Shown here one piece after another: positions 25,518 through 32,477 of a stretch of 38,245 nucleotides of DNA; the first letter of the stretch is position 1; every line of letters begins with the position of its first letter. A program made the position numbers and the translations under genes. This DNA is from Clostridium algifaecis (GTDB lineage: Bacteria > Bacillota > Clostridia > Clostridiales > Clostridiaceae): positions 1-38,245 of the forward strand of contig NZ_JAGGLM010000021.1 in assembly GCF_017874415.1 (NCBI RefSeq), given 5' to 3'. The notes under the pieces are model-generated. The model was given only the letters and a program-made list of their open reading frames with translations. It made no database searches and was not told the origin of the DNA.

Positions 25518-26819
25518 ATGAATTGGAAAGACATATACAAAGATAGATTAGTAAGTGCTAAAGAAGCAGTTTCTAAAATAAAATCCAATAGCAGGGTAGT
25601 CACTGGACATGCTGTTGGAGAACCATCAGAGCTTATTGATGCCATGGTTGAAAACAGAGAAAACTATAGAAATTTGGAAATAGTTCATATGGTAGCTATG
25701 GGAAAAGGCGAATATGCTAAAGAAGGAATGGAGAAATATTTCAAACATAATTCGATATTCGTAGGTGCTAGTACAAGAGACGCTGTTAATTCAGGAAGAG
25801 GAGACTATACACCATGTTTTTTCTATGAAGTACCAAAATTATTTAAAGAGGGTTATATGCCTGTAGATGTAGCATTGATTCAGGTGAGTGAACCGGATGA
25901 GCATGGGTATTGCAGTTTTGGAGTGTCAAATGACTATACTAAACCAGCAGCAGAGAGTGCTAAACTTGTAATTGCTGAAGTGAATAAAAATATGCCTAGA
26001 ACTCTTGGAGATTCTTTTATTCATGTATCAGATATTGATTATATGGTTGAAGTCTCACATCCAATAATAGAACTTAAGCCACCTAAAATAGGTGAAGTTG
26101 AAAAGGCAATAGGTAAATACTGTGCATCTTTAATCGAAGATGGATCCACACTTCAGCTTGGAATAGGTGCTATTCCAGATGCAGTACTTTTATTTTTAAA
26201 GGATAAAAAAGACTTAGGTATACATTCAGAAATGATATCTGATGGAGTTGTGGAATTGGTAAAGGCAGGAGTTATAACAAACAAGAAAAAAACACTTCAT
26301 CCAGGCAAAATAGTTGTAACATTTTTAATGGGTACAAAAAAATTATATGATTTTATAGACAACAATCCTATGGTTGAAACTTATCCAGTAAATTATGTAA
26401 ATAATCCACAGGTTATAATGAAAAATTATAAATTAATTTCAATAAATTCCTGTGTTCAGGTAGATTTAATGGGTCAGGTATGCTCTGAAAGTGTAGGCTT
26501 GAAGCAAATAAGTGGAGTTGGAGGCCAGGTCGATTTTATAAGAGGAGCTAATATGTCAGAAGGCGGGAAAGCAATTATTGCTATACCATCTACAGCAGCT
26601 CATGGCAAGGTTTCGAGAATAGTTCCAATATTAGATACAGGTGCTGCAGTTACAACATCCAGAAATGAAGTCGATTATATTATTACAGAATATGGGATTG
26701 CAAAACTTAAAGGAAAGACCTTAAAAGAAAGGGCAAGGGCTTTAATAAATATTGCACACCCAAATTTTAAAGAAGGATTAATAAAAGAATACGAAACTAG
26801 ATTTAACTGCAAATTTTAA
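25518..26819 (+). CDS. cat2: 4-hydroxybutyrate CoA-transferase
   Basis: This enzyme moves CoA from acetyl-CoA (or a similar donor) to 4-hydroxybutyrate, giving the substrate of AbfD. It has 433 residues and is clearly related along its whole length to Cat2 of C. kluyveri and AbfT of C. aminobutyricum. The active-site glutamate is Glu238 in 'GIHSEMISDG', matching Glu238 of the C. aminobutyricum enzyme. 'GVGGQVDFIRGA' and 'ITEYGIAKLKGKT' are further family segments. I chose ATG 25518, preceded by AAGGAG with a 7-base spacer, over an in-frame ATG at 25494 inside the previous gene. It is the last gene of the operon; an inverted repeat follows 36 bases later. Confidence 0.94.
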   Translation: MNWKDIYKDRLVSAKEAVSKIKSNSRVVTGHAVGEPSELIDAMVENRENYRNLEIVHMVAMGKGEYAKEGMEKYFKHNSIFVGASTRDAVNSGRGDYTPCFFYEVPKLFKEGYMPVDVALIQVSEPDEHGYCSFGVSNDYTKPAAESAKLVIAEVNKNMPRTLGDSFIHVSDIDYMVEVSHPIIELKPPKIGEVEKAIGKYCASLIEDGSTLQLGIGAIPDAVLLFLKDKKDLGIHSEMISDGVVELVKAGVITNKKKTLHPGKIVVTFLMGTKKLYDFIDNNPMVETYPVNYVNNPQVIMKNYKLISINSCVQVDLMGQVCSESVGLKQISGVGGQVDFIRGANMSEGGKAIIAIPSTAAHGKVSRIVPILDTGAAVTTSRNEVDYIITEYGIAKLKGKTLKERARALINIAHPNFKEGLIKEYETRFNCKF

Positions 26820-26855
26820 AACTAATGTTTTTTAGAAATTTCATTTATAATTTAT

Positions 26856-26903
26856 ATAAGTAAAGGTTAGTATACTCCTAAACTAAATCCAACCTTTACT
26901 TAT
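26856..26903 (+). terminator. Inverted repeat after the CoA-transferase gene (possible terminator)
   Basis: ATAAGTAAAGGTT (26856-26868) and AACCTTTACTTAT (26891-26903) are a perfect 13-bp inverted repeat with a 22-base loop. There is no downstream T-run, so termination may be partial and the transporter gene may receive read-through. Confidence 0.55.
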
Positions 26904-27064
26904 AATAAATAAACATGGTACTTACTGCAATAATAAGTATCATACAAATAACATGATAGTTAATCTGACTTTGATTGTCAATACAATTATGGAAACAAAT
27001 AGAACTTATGTAAACGATTCTAGATCGCAATTATAAAAAATAAATTAGTGAAGGAGAATGCTAT

Positions 27065-28426
27065 ATGGCTTTTAAAAGAGAAGAAGGGAAAGAACAACCA
27101 TATACACCAGCGGGCCCCTTTAAGATACGTATCCCGGGAATTCATTACAGATTTGAAGTATCAGATTATATTCAAGGACTTTTAATGTGTGCAGTATGTC
27201 TTGCAGCAATTCCTATGCTTCAGCAGTATCTTGGAATGCCTTTCAATGTTGCTTTGGCTATTGTTACACTTAATGGAATACTTTATTGTGCCCATGTATT
27301 TTTAGGTGATCCTGTTGTACCAGGATGGGTTACACCAGCTATACCACTCTTAATGTTATATGTTAGTACTTATCCTATGGGACCAGAGAGAGTACAAGCG
27401 TTGATTGCATTTGAGATGAGCTTAGGTATATTGGCTGCATTTTTAGGTATTACTGGACTTGGAAAGAAAGTAATTTTATTGGTTCCAAGTGCCATGCAGG
27501 CTGGAATAATATTGGGAGCTGGATTAGCAGCTGTAAATACTGTATTTGGAAAAGGTGGAAAGTTTGAAAATTACCCTTGGACTATTACTATATGTATAGG
27601 TTTGGGATTCTATCTATTATTTTCAAATCAATTTAAGAGTATTAGAAATAAGAATAAACTACTTCAAGTGATTTCTAACTTGGGTGTTTTACCTGTTATG
27701 ATATTAGCAGTAATTATTGGACCTATTGTAGGTGAAACTATACTGCCTACTATTAAATGGGGATTTTCACAACCAGCATATGCTGAACTCTGGAGTAAAT
27801 GGACATTTTGGAATATAGGTTTTCCGTCAGTTAAGATGTTTATAAATGCTATTCCTATGGTTTTCTCAGCATATATAATACTATTTGGCGAAATGATTCA
27901 AGCACAAGCACTATTAGAGGATGCAGGGAAAGTACGTAAAGATGAAATTATAGATTATAACCCTAATAGAACTCACTTGATATTTGGATTACGTAATATA
28001 ATAATGTCAGTTATAGGACCAGATATAACAATGTGTGGACCACTTTGGGCAGCAATGCAGGTTGTTGTTTGTGACAGGTATAAACATGGAAGAAAAGCTA
28101 TGGATTCTATAAATGGAGGTGCAGCTTCATTTAGATTTGGTACTCTAACTGGATACTTCCTTTTACCTATAGTTACTCTTGTTACTCCTATACTTAATAT
28201 AGCAATGGCACTAACAATGTTGATACAAGGATATGTTTCAGTTAGAATAGGAGTGTTAAAGGCACGTACTATGAATGATCTTGGGATTGCAGGAATCATG
28301 GCAGCTGTAATTATAGCAAAAGGAGCAGCTTGGGGACTTGCAGTAGGTATAGTATTATGCTTGTTAATATTACTTGGAAATAAAAAAGAATATGATGTTA
28401 ATGTTTTTAAAGAAGAGAATGCATAA
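27065..28426 (+). CDS. NCS2-like (SLC23) membrane transporter
   Basis: This 453-residue protein has about 12 membrane segments. It resembles a divergent branch of the nucleobase/ascorbate (NCS2, solute carrier 23) family. The segments 'LVPSAMQAGIILGAGLAAV' and 'VIGPDITMCGPLWAA' occupy the places of the family's substrate-binding helices, but classical uracil/xanthine motifs are not obvious. ATG 27065 follows AAGGAG. It lies downstream of the 4-hydroxybutyrate operon on the same strand across a 245-base gap that holds an inverted repeat, and I saw no sigma-54 promoter of its own. Transport of 4-hydroxybutyrate or a related carboxylate is an inference from place. Confidence 0.7.
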   Translation: MAFKREEGKEQPYTPAGPFKIRIPGIHYRFEVSDYIQGLLMCAVCLAAIPMLQQYLGMPFNVALAIVTLNGILYCAHVFLGDPVVPGWVTPAIPLLMLYVSTYPMGPERVQALIAFEMSLGILAAFLGITGLGKKVILLVPSAMQAGIILGAGLAAVNTVFGKGGKFENYPWTITICIGLGFYLLFSNQFKSIRNKNKLLQVISNLGVLPVMILAVIIGPIVGETILPTIKWGFSQPAYAELWSKWTFWNIGFPSVKMFINAIPMVFSAYIILFGEMIQAQALLEDAGKVRKDEIIDYNPNRTHLIFGLRNIIMSVIGPDITMCGPLWAAMQVVVCDRYKHGRKAMDSINGGAASFRFGTLTGYFLLPIVTLVTPILNIAMALTMLIQGYVSVRIGVLKARTMNDLGIAGIMAAVIIAKGAAWGLAVGIVLCLLILLGNKKEYDVNVFKEENA

Positions 28427-28508
28427 TATAGAAGTAATAATTGTATATGATATAGAAATTTTTTAAACAATAAAATATGCTCCTAAATTTTATGAATAAA
28501 ATTATATA

Positions 28509-28552
28509 AAATAAATATCTTTAAATTTATATTTAGAGGTATTTATTTTTAT
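28509..28552 (+). terminator. Rho-independent terminator after the NCS2-like gene
   Basis: An 18-bp stem with two G-U pairs (arms 28509-28526 and 28531-28548) and a 4-base loop is followed by T-rich sequence. Confidence 0.78.
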
Positions 28553-28570
28553 TTATCATTTATTTAAAAC

Positions 28571-28579
28571 TGATATAAT
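28571..28579 (+). promoter_or_regulatory. Extended -10 promoter of the DUF116 gene
   Basis: TGA-TATAAT is an extended -10 element 35 bases upstream of the ATG at 28614, which itself has a GGGGGA ribosome-binding site. No strong -35 is visible. Confidence 0.5.
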
Positions 28580-28613
28580 GGGAATATATAAATAATTATG
28601 TGGGGGAAATTTT

Positions 28614-28946
28614 ATGGAGACTATAACGTATAATCTCAAAGATAGATATAAGAATTCAAATGAATATTATAGATGTATAAGCGAATTTACAGATGAAGTT
28701 CTGAAAAAAATAGACATTACAGAAGGTGATGTAATAGATGAATTTATGAAATTTCTTCGAGACTTTAATATAGAACAGATCAGAAGCAGAGAAGAGTATG
28801 AACTTGAATTCTTGATTATATCAATTCTCAGAAAAGTTTATATAGATAGAGCTTTAAATACTAAAATAATTCCTCAGTATATATCTCTTGTGTTTTCCGA
28901 TATAATGAATGGTACGTTTAAAGCACTTAAAAAATTCTATAGGTAA
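28614..28946 (+). CDS. N-terminal part of a split DUF116 protein
   Basis: This 110-residue frame begins METITYNLKDRYKNSNEYY after a good ribosome-binding site (GGGGGA) and a promoter. It ends at a TAG-adjacent TAA just past a run of six A (about 28927-28932). The next frame (+1) continues without break into a DUF116 Cys-rich domain, and its only early ATG has no ribosome-binding site. From memory, full-length clostridial DUF116 proteins begin with a segment of this kind. I therefore read this as the first third of one gene of about 383 residues, broken by one extra A in the run, either a real mutation, a slippage site or a sequencing error. Confidence 0.6.
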   Translation: METITYNLKDRYKNSNEYYRCISEFTDEVLKKIDITEGDVIDEFMKFLRDFNIEQIRSREEYELEFLIISILRKVYIDRALNTKIIPQYISLVFSDIMNGTFKALKKFYR

Positions 28947-29766
28947 ATTTAAAGGAATATTGAGTTATAAATATATTATAGGAAATGGTACGGAAGTTGA
29001 TAAAATCTTTTACAGCAATGATGATTTTAAAAAGTTGATTTTTTGGCTTAAATCATCAGGAGAGTTTAAATATGAAGTTAAGAGAATGAAAATATGGGAA
29101 ATGTTCTTTAAAAACAGTAATGAGTCATATATTTTTAAAATTAATGAATGTTTCGTTAAAACAGCAAATTGGTTTAAAAAAAAGTCAAAGGAAAAGCTTG
29201 GAATATATACTTTAAATATTGAAAAATATTTAAATAATGATTATAAAATGCATCTAACAATGGAAGATAATATTTTTTGTGGAAGAACTGAAGTAGAATA
29301 TCATCTTAATATGGTTGGGGCAGAAATCTTAAATAGGGCTTTTAGAAAATTATTTGTTAAAACTAATAAAAAAAGGCTGTTTTTGCCATCGTGTATGTGT
29401 TTAAGGAAGAATGGTATATGCAAAAAGACTAAAGCTAAAGATGGATTTTTATGCAAAGCTTGTTCTGAAAACTGCAATGTCAATAAATTAACTAAGCTTG
29501 GAAAATTACATAATTTTAAAGTGATAGTCATTCCCCACGAAACAGATGCTTTTTCTAATACAAAAAATATTAAATACGGAGATGTTGGAATTGTAGGTAT
29601 AGCCTGCATATTGAATTTAATAGAAGGTGGATTTAAGGCAAGATATTTAAATCTCGTACCTCAATGTGTAATACTTGATTACTGCGGCTGTAAGAATCAC
29701 TGGCATAAGAAGGGGATTCAAACTGATATAAATGATGAAAAATTATTTGAAATTCTGCAAATTTAA
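28909..29766 (+). CDS. DUF116 domain Cys-rich protein (C-terminal part of split gene)
   Basis: The frame is open for 285 residues from an ATG at 28909, but its opening residues (MVRLKHLK) overlap the preceding frame and are probably not native. The DUF116 domain is the C-terminal half, with 'LPSCMCLRKNGICKK', 'GFLCKACSENCNVNKL', 'VIPHETDAF', 'GDVGIVGIACILNLIEGG' and 'CVILDYCGCKNHWHKKG'. Ten or more conserved cysteines suggest metal or Fe-S binding. The function of DUF116 is not established as far as I know. A perfect hairpin follows, shared with the convergent ars operon. Confidence 0.75.
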   Translation: MVRLKHLKNSIGKFKGILSYKYIIGNGTEVDKIFYSNDDFKKLIFWLKSSGEFKYEVKRMKIWEMFFKNSNESYIFKINECFVKTANWFKKKSKEKLGIYTLNIEKYLNNDYKMHLTMEDNIFCGRTEVEYHLNMVGAEILNRAFRKLFVKTNKKRLFLPSCMCLRKNGICKKTKAKDGFLCKACSENCNVNKLTKLGKLHNFKVIVIPHETDAFSNTKNIKYGDVGIVGIACILNLIEGGFKARYLNLVPQCVILDYCGCKNHWHKKGIQTDINDEKLFEILQI

Positions 29767-29775
29767 AAATTAAAA

Positions 29776-29826
29776 ATTGAATATATACTAAAATAAGTAA
29801 GTATATATTCAATAAATACATTTTTG
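29776..29826. terminator. Bidirectional terminator between DUF116 and arsA
   Basis: ATTGAATATATACT (29776-29789) and AGTATATATTCAAT (29800-29813) form a perfect 14-bp stem with a 10-base loop, with T-rich sequence a few bases further on. It lies between the converging DUF116 and arsA genes. Confidence 0.75.
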
Positions 29827-31590
29827 TTATTTTAACAAATTAAATAAATTTTTACCTTTAACTTCTTCCGCTTTCCAATCTATTATTGCAAAATTTCCTT
29901 TTGAAATTTTATTTATCTTATTTATCCATGTAATCTCACTACTAGCTTTTGCTTTAAGAATTTTGTTTTTAGTATCCGCTGCATATAAGCTGGAATTAAT
30001 AATCCACCATTTGCTTTTAATTCCCGCACGGTTCAAGTCAGCTTGAAGTCTCATGGATTCGTAGAAAGGTGTAGCTTCAGCTAAAGTTACAATTACAACT
30101 TCAGTTCTATGTGAATCTCTAAGTTTAGGTAATAGATCTATAACCGACTTTGGTATGTCACCCTCCGAACGCTGAATTTCTTTATTATAGTTTTCAGTGG
30201 AGTCCAGAAGTAGAAGTGTATGTCCTGTTGGTGCTGTGTCTATAACTACAACTTCATCTTCTGATTTTTCTACTATTTCTGCAAAGGCTCTAAATACAGC
30301 AATTTCCTGGGTGCAGGGAGATCTTAAATCTTCTTCAACATAGGATATATCATTATCTGTCATAGTCTCTCTTGCTTTTTTAAGCACTTCATCTTTATAC
30401 CTCTGTAATTCTTTTTGCTCATCTACGTGGCTTATAGTTATTCCATAACTTTCATCTACTACAAAATTTAAATGAGCTGCAGGATCAGTTGTGGTCAAAT
30501 GAACCTTTTTGCCTTTTTTAGCAAGGCCTACTGCAATTGCAGCTGCAACAGTGGTTTTCCCTACTCCTCCTTTTCCCATAGTAAATATTACTTTTTTGTC
30601 TGTATTAAATAATTCATCAATGACAAGTTTCAACTTTGGCATATTTTTCATATCTAAATCTTCGCAATTATCTTTTACTTTATCATCTTTTAAAAATGCT
30701 CTTATATTTTCAATGCCCGTTATATTATAAGGTCTAAGAGCGATCTTGTAACTTTCTAAATCATTTAGATCTTCTGGCATATTATTTAAGGCATTCTGTT
30801 GTTTTAAATAAATTGACTTTGAAAGTTTATCATCGTATTTTTCCAGCACTCCATTTATAATTAAAATTTGATTGCTTACTCCTATATCTTTTAATTCTTT
30901 AGATGCTCTTTCTGCTTCTTTAAGCGGCACAATCTCAGGCCTGGAAACAAGCACAAGTATAGTTTTTTCTCCATCTGATAAATTATCCACTGCTCTTTTA
31001 TATATTTCCTTTTTATCTTCAAGTCCGGATAACTGTCCAAGGCAGGAGGCTCCATGAGTGCTCTCACTAATAAAGTTGCTCCAGGCTGAAGGAAGCTTAA
31101 GCATTCTAAGGGTATGCCCTGTAGGTGCCGTATCAAATATTATATAATCAAATTTTCTTTTAGTAGCTTCATCGGTAATAAAATTTGAGAATTCATTAAA
31201 AGCAGCTATCTCCACAGTACAGGAGCCTGACATCTGCTCTTCCATATTTTCAATAACCGTATCTGGAAGCTTTCCCTTATATGGAGCTATTACACTTTCC
31301 CTATACTCTTCGGCTGCTTCTTCTGGATTGAGATTAGCAACTACAAGATTTGGTACTTCTTTTATAGGAACCCCTTTATTGTTGAGCTCAGTATTAAATA
31401 CATCCTGTAAATTTGAAGCTGGATCTGTACTTATAAGCAAAATTTTCTTTCCTCTATCTGCCAGACTAACTGAAACAGCACAGGCAGCTGAAGTTTTTCC
31501 AACTCCACCTTTTCCAGTAAAAAATATATACTTAGTTAAATTTATATCATCAATAGCAAACTTCTTAGCAGCAGCCACCTTTACAATCAC
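29827..31590 (-). CDS. arsA: Arsenical pump-driving ATPase ArsA
   Basis: This 587-residue ATPase couples ATP hydrolysis to arsenite/antimonite export when bound to a membrane pump (ArsB/Acr3). It has the duplicated architecture of the family: P-loop GKGGVGKT at residues 26-33 and again at about 338-345, each half with a 'DTAPTGHTL' motif. All three metalloid-binding cysteines known from E. coli ArsA have counterparts, in 'GSCTVEIAAF', 'GASCLGQL' and 'SPCTQEIAVF'. The reading starts with a GTG inside the 3' end of arsD (26-base overlap), so translation is probably coupled; the exact start is uncertain. No pump gene adjoins it. Confidence 0.93.
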   Translation of the reverse strand: MIVKVAAAKKFAIDDINLTKYIFFTGKGGVGKTSAACAVSVSLADRGKKILLISTDPASNLQDVFNTELNNKGVPIKEVPNLVVANLNPEEAAEEYRESVIAPYKGKLPDTVIENMEEQMSGSCTVEIAAFNEFSNFITDEATKRKFDYIIFDTAPTGHTLRMLKLPSAWSNFISESTHGASCLGQLSGLEDKKEIYKRAVDNLSDGEKTILVLVSRPEIVPLKEAERASKELKDIGVSNQILIINGVLEKYDDKLSKSIYLKQQNALNNMPEDLNDLESYKIALRPYNITGIENIRAFLKDDKVKDNCEDLDMKNMPKLKLVIDELFNTDKKVIFTMGKGGVGKTTVAAAIAVGLAKKGKKVHLTTTDPAAHLNFVVDESYGITISHVDEQKELQRYKDEVLKKARETMTDNDISYVEEDLRSPCTQEIAVFRAFAEIVEKSEDEVVVIDTAPTGHTLLLLDSTENYNKEIQRSEGDIPKSVIDLLPKLRDSHRTEVVIVTLAEATPFYESMRLQADLNRAGIKSKWWIINSSLYAADTKNKILKAKASSEITWINKINKISKGNFAIIDWKAEEVKGKNLFNLLK

Positions 31591-31936
31591 ATCCTTTGTT
31601 TTTTATCTTCAAACCAGTTTTTAAATAATCTTCCGATATACCAAGGAACTCACAGAACTCCTCATTTGTAGGATAATCTTTTGTCTTCACAATTTTTCCA
31701 TCCACCATAGTAACTGGAAGAATTTCAACACCTTTTTCATTTAAAATTTCATTTATAGTTTTATTATCAACAAAGATTTTAGGATTGGCACTTAAATTAT
31801 ATCTTTCAATAGATAAACCTTTATTTCTCAAATTATTTATTACAGTAGAAACCCTGAGTAGTTTTGGATTTATAGAAGGTCCACATACACCTGTAGAACA
31901 GCACATTGCCGGGTCAAAAATTATCATTTTTTTCAT
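31565..31936 (-). CDS. arsD: ArsD arsenite metallochaperone
   Basis: This 123-residue chaperone delivers As(III) or Sb(III) to ArsA. The binding triad Cys12-Cys13-Cys18 in 'MCCSTGVCG' is at exactly the positions known for ArsD. A second Cys-rich cluster, 'GCDCKGGCC', closes the protein, as in many family members. The ATG at 31936 follows GGAGAG. It follows arsR by 21 bases and overlaps arsA by 26. Confidence 0.95.
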   Translation of the reverse strand: MKKMIIFDPAMCCSTGVCGPSINPKLLRVSTVINNLRNKGLSIERYNLSANPKIFVDNKTINEILNEKGVEILPVTMVDGKIVKTKDYPTNEEFCEFLGISEDYLKTGLKIKNKGCDCKGGCC

Positions 31937-31957
31937 AATACATCTCTCCTCATAATT

Positions 31958-32266
31958 TTAATTCTTTTCTTTACAGATGCAATTATCTGTATCCGTTATA
32001 ATATTAATTAAAAATAAAACTAACTTATTACAATTATTAGTATTTAATGAATAGTTGCTCCATAGTCCATCTTTCCTGCAATTTATGAGTTCGCAATCCA
32101 TAAGAACTTTCATATGATGTGAAAGTGTAGGCTGCGTAAATTCAAAATATTCCAGTATATCACAGGCACATTTCTCTCCACAGGACAGCATATCAATAAT
32201 CTTTAGTCTTTTAGGATCTGATAGAGCTTTAAATATTTTAGCATTCAGTTCATAATTCAAGCTCAA
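31958..32266 (-). CDS. arsR: ArsR-family metalloregulatory repressor
   Basis: This 102-residue winged-helix repressor carries the metal-site motif 'SCGEKCACDIL' with Cys29, Cys33 and Cys35; the last two match the ELCVCD-type pair of ArsR. The recognition helix follows in 'TQPTLSHHMKVL'. A Cys pair (CIC) near the end is an added feature. TTG 32266 is the start, with AGGAGGTG five bases upstream. It heads arsR-arsD-arsA and should repress it by binding the palindrome just upstream. Confidence 0.93.
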   Translation of the reverse strand: MSLNYELNAKIFKALSDPKRLKIIDMLSCGEKCACDILEYFEFTQPTLSHHMKVLMDCELINCRKDGLWSNYSLNTNNCNKLVLFLINIITDTDNCICKEKN

Positions 32267-32278
32267 TGTTTCACCTCC

Positions 32279-32331
32279 TATATAGATATTATTCTATATA
32301 ATAATATATTATACCTTATATATTATGTCAA
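32279..32331 (-). promoter_or_regulatory. Promoter and probable ArsR operator
   Basis: On the minus strand, TTGACA (32331-32326) and TATATT (32308-32303) are a -35/-10 pair with a 17-base spacer. A perfect palindrome, TATATAGA-6-TCTATATA (32279-32300), lies just downstream of the -10 over the expected start, where ArsR would block transcription. Binding is inferred. Confidence 0.72.
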
Positions 32332-32410
32332 TATAAATAAATATATATACATATATCTATATATATTTTAAACTTAAATAATTAAAATTATATTAACAAA
32401 ATTTATATGG

Positions 32411-32451
32411 TTTTTTAAGGATTTTTTAAGCTTTATCCATGAAAATATAGT
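32411..32451 (+). promoter_or_regulatory. Direct repeats and -10 upstream of the glycosyltransferase
   Basis: TTTTTTAAGG (32411-32420) and TTTTTTAAGC (32422-32431) are direct repeats with an 11-base period. TATAGT (32446-32451) lies at -10 distance, so the second repeat covers the -35 position. This layout is typical of OmpR/PhoB-type activator sites. The regulator is not identified. Confidence 0.5.
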
Positions 32452-32477
32452 TAAACACAAAGGAAAGGAGCTAAAAT

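Noticed and set aside
26915-26930. TGG...GC pattern before the NCS2-like transporter as a sigma-54 promoter
   Set aside because: The GG-to-GC spacing is two bases too short and the -12 element lacks TT.
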